The notes beneath the pieces were generated by a model. It was not told the DNA's origin, did not search any database, and saw only the letters and a program-made list of their open reading frames with translations. DNA of 64,000 bases from Pseudomonadota bacterium. GTDB lineage: Bacteria; Pseudomonadota; Gammaproteobacteria; Burkholderiales; Burkholderiaceae_F. Below, one piece after another: positions 63,047 to 64,000 of the stretch. The position numbers and the translations under genes were made by a program. Within the stretch, counting starts at the first letter, position 1. Each line of letters starts with the position of its first letter. The DNA lies in NCBI GenBank assembly GCA_021842465.1, contig JAKBZN010000001.1:62001-126000 (forward strand), in the 5' to 3' direction.

Positions 63047-63760
63047 CTATCCGACGGCGGAACCCGCGGCGCCGCGGCGCCATACGCAACCGGCCTTGCC
63101 TTCCTTTTCGATCGAATCGAGGACCGCCTCATGCGCCGCGATTTCCCCGGCATCGGCCCGCCGAACGATCAGGCGGTCGACGTCCACCGGCCCGAGATCG
63201 GCCTGCCGCGCCGCCGGCGCAAGGTCCATGACCAGACTGTCCTGGCCGCGGGTCATCGCCAGATATACATCGGCGAGCAGCGCCGCATCGACCAGGGCAC
63301 CGTGCAGGGTGCGATGGCGGCTGGATATGCCATAGCGCTCGCACAGGGCGTCGAGGGAATTGCGCTTTCCCGGATGGGCCTCCCGCGCCATGCGCAGGGT
63401 GTCCGTGACTTTTTCGCAATGCTGCGCGAACGGAGGCCGGTTCAATCGCGCGAGTTCGGCATCGAGAAACGAGACGTCGAAGGGCGCGTTGTGGATCAGC
63501 ACCTCCGCACCCCGCACGAAATCGAGCAGTTCATCGACGACCTCGGCAAACCGCGGCTTGTCCGCAAGGAACTCGCTGTCCAGTCCGTGGACGTTGCGCG
63601 CGCCGGCGTCGACCTCCCGGTCCGGGTTGACGTAGTGATGCACCTGCCGCTCCGGAATCACCTGGCGGCCGAAAATCTCGATCGCGCCGATTTCGATGAT
63701 GCGATGACCGTCCTTCGCTTCCAGGCCGGTGGTTTCCGTGTCGAGCACGATTTGGCGCAT
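63047..63760 (-). CDS. dnaQ: DNA polymerase III epsilon subunit (3'-5' proofreading exonuclease)
   Basis: DnaQ proofreads newly copied DNA within the polymerase III core. The 237-residue protein has the DEDDh exonuclease motifs: VLDTETTGLEAKDGHRIIEIG, LIHNAPFDVSFLDAEL and TLHGALVDAALLADVYL, the last with the catalytic His and Asp. The C-terminal segment that binds the alpha subunit is short. It lies three bases after rnhA on the same strand, the widely conserved rnhA-dnaQ order. tRNA-Val follows. Confidence 0.96.
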   Translation of the reverse strand: MRQIVLDTETTGLEAKDGHRIIEIGAIEIFGRQVIPERQVHHYVNPDREVDAGARNVHGLDSEFLADKPRFAEVVDELLDFVRGAEVLIHNAPFDVSFLDAELARLNRPPFAQHCEKVTDTLRMAREAHPGKRNSLDALCERYGISSRHRTLHGALVDAALLADVYLAMTRGQDSLVMDLAPAARQADLGPVDVDRLIVRRADAGEIAAHEAVLDSIEKEGKAGCVWRRGAAGSAVG

Positions 63761-63763
63761 TTT

Positions 63764-64000
63764 CTAGCCCGCCCCGACCCGTCGCGCGGCCTCGACGCCG
63801 CGGTTCGCCAACGCATCGGCCCGCTCGTTGCCCGGGTCGCCGGCATGGCCGCGCACCCACTTCCACGCGACGGTATGCCGCCGCACCTGGCGGTCCAATG
63901 CCTGCCACAACTCCAGGTTCTTCACCGGCTTGCCGTCCGCCGTGCGCCAGCCGCGCCGCTCCCACTGCCGCATCCACTCGGTGATCCCGTTCTTGACGTA
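63764..64000 (-). CDS. rnhA: Ribonuclease HI, C-terminal part (cut by window edge)
   Basis: RNase HI cuts the RNA strand of RNA-DNA hybrids. Only the last 78 residues are in the window; the 5' end lies beyond 64000. Visible family segments are [59 protein letters not shown], including the catalytic histidine loop and the last metal-binding aspartate. The ORF track shows only an internal start at 63973. Confidence 0.95.
   Translation of the reverse strand, partial: YVKNGITEWMRQWERRGWRTADGKPVKNLELWQALDRQVRRHTVAWKWVRGHAGDPGNERADALANRGVEAARRVGAG

Overview
This is a GC-rich chromosomal window from a Gram-negative bacterium, most likely a betaproteobacterium of Burkholderiales type. Two syntenic blocks point there: scpB-rluB-rimP-nusA-infB-rbfA-truB-typA and recA-recX-sucC-sucD. 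Outer-membrane barrels, TonB/ExbBD and LexA operators with TACTG-N10-CAGTA ends agree. The genus cannot be fixed from sequence alone. No insertion sequence, prophage, CRISPR array or rRNA operon was seen, so this is core chromosome with some accessory signalling genes.

Layout. 0-5 kb: 5' part of hemA (minus), a Fur-like site, a 21-codon leader ORF coupled to an outer-membrane barrel gene, a propeller-type lipoprotein, a LigB-type extradiol dioxygenase and a cold-shock gene with a clear terminator. 5-8.1 kb: PP2C phosphatase, double-FHA protein and a SUMF1-fold protein. 8.1-12 kb: recA-recX and sucC-sucD, with a LexA operator on the recA promoter. 12.1-14.8 kb: tRNA-Met, purU and a gabT-type aminotransferase. 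14.9-18.6 kb: tonB-exbB-exbD-exbD-TPR operon. 18.8-22.8 kb: a small unknown gene, an OmpA-like barrel, tRNA-Lys, a TPR/Gly-rich membrane protein, glucokinase and a MarR regulator. 22.9-27.6 kb: a degenerate receiver/HPt-like protein divergent from a large PAS-GGDEF-EAL protein. 27.7-38.2 kb: the translation/transcription operon scpB to typA, with tandem terminator hairpins just before rimP. 38.5-44.7 kb: lexA-imuB-dnaE2-imuA, an SOS mutagenesis cassette under one LexA-controlled promoter. 44.6-47.4 kb: small secreted protein, histidine kinase and divergent response regulator. 47.4-51.9 kb: rpoZ, spoT, greB, an Lgt-like/TlpA fusion and a PilZ protein. 52.1-55.8 kb: an HDAC-family deacetylase divergent from a Pat-type acyltransferase. 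55.9-59.1 kb: pyk-gltX-tRNA-Ala-tRNA-Glu. 59.2-64 kb: a secreted phosphoesterase, a globin-GAF-EAL phosphodiesterase with FNR-like boxes, tRNA-Val, dnaQ and a partial rnhA.

Themes. (1) SOS response: recA and lexA both carry near-ideal LexA boxes, and the ImuB/DnaE2/ImuA cassette sits directly behind lexA with imuA displaced to the end. (2) c-di-GMP: GGDEF-EAL, globin-EAL and PilZ proteins form a sense-turnover-effector set, though they are not adjacent. (3) Protein acetylation: a divergent Pat/HDAC pair. (4) Several long perfect hairpins in leaders and between genes (3627-3660, 20320-20355, 38545-38588, tandem hairpins before rimP) are not explained by simple gene annotation. I found no wholly new multi-gene defence or biosynthetic system. 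The best candidates for something undescribed are the Fur-site/leader peptide/porin unit, the permuted lexA-imuB-dnaE2-imuA cassette with its leader hairpin, and the FNR-box/globin-EAL unit.
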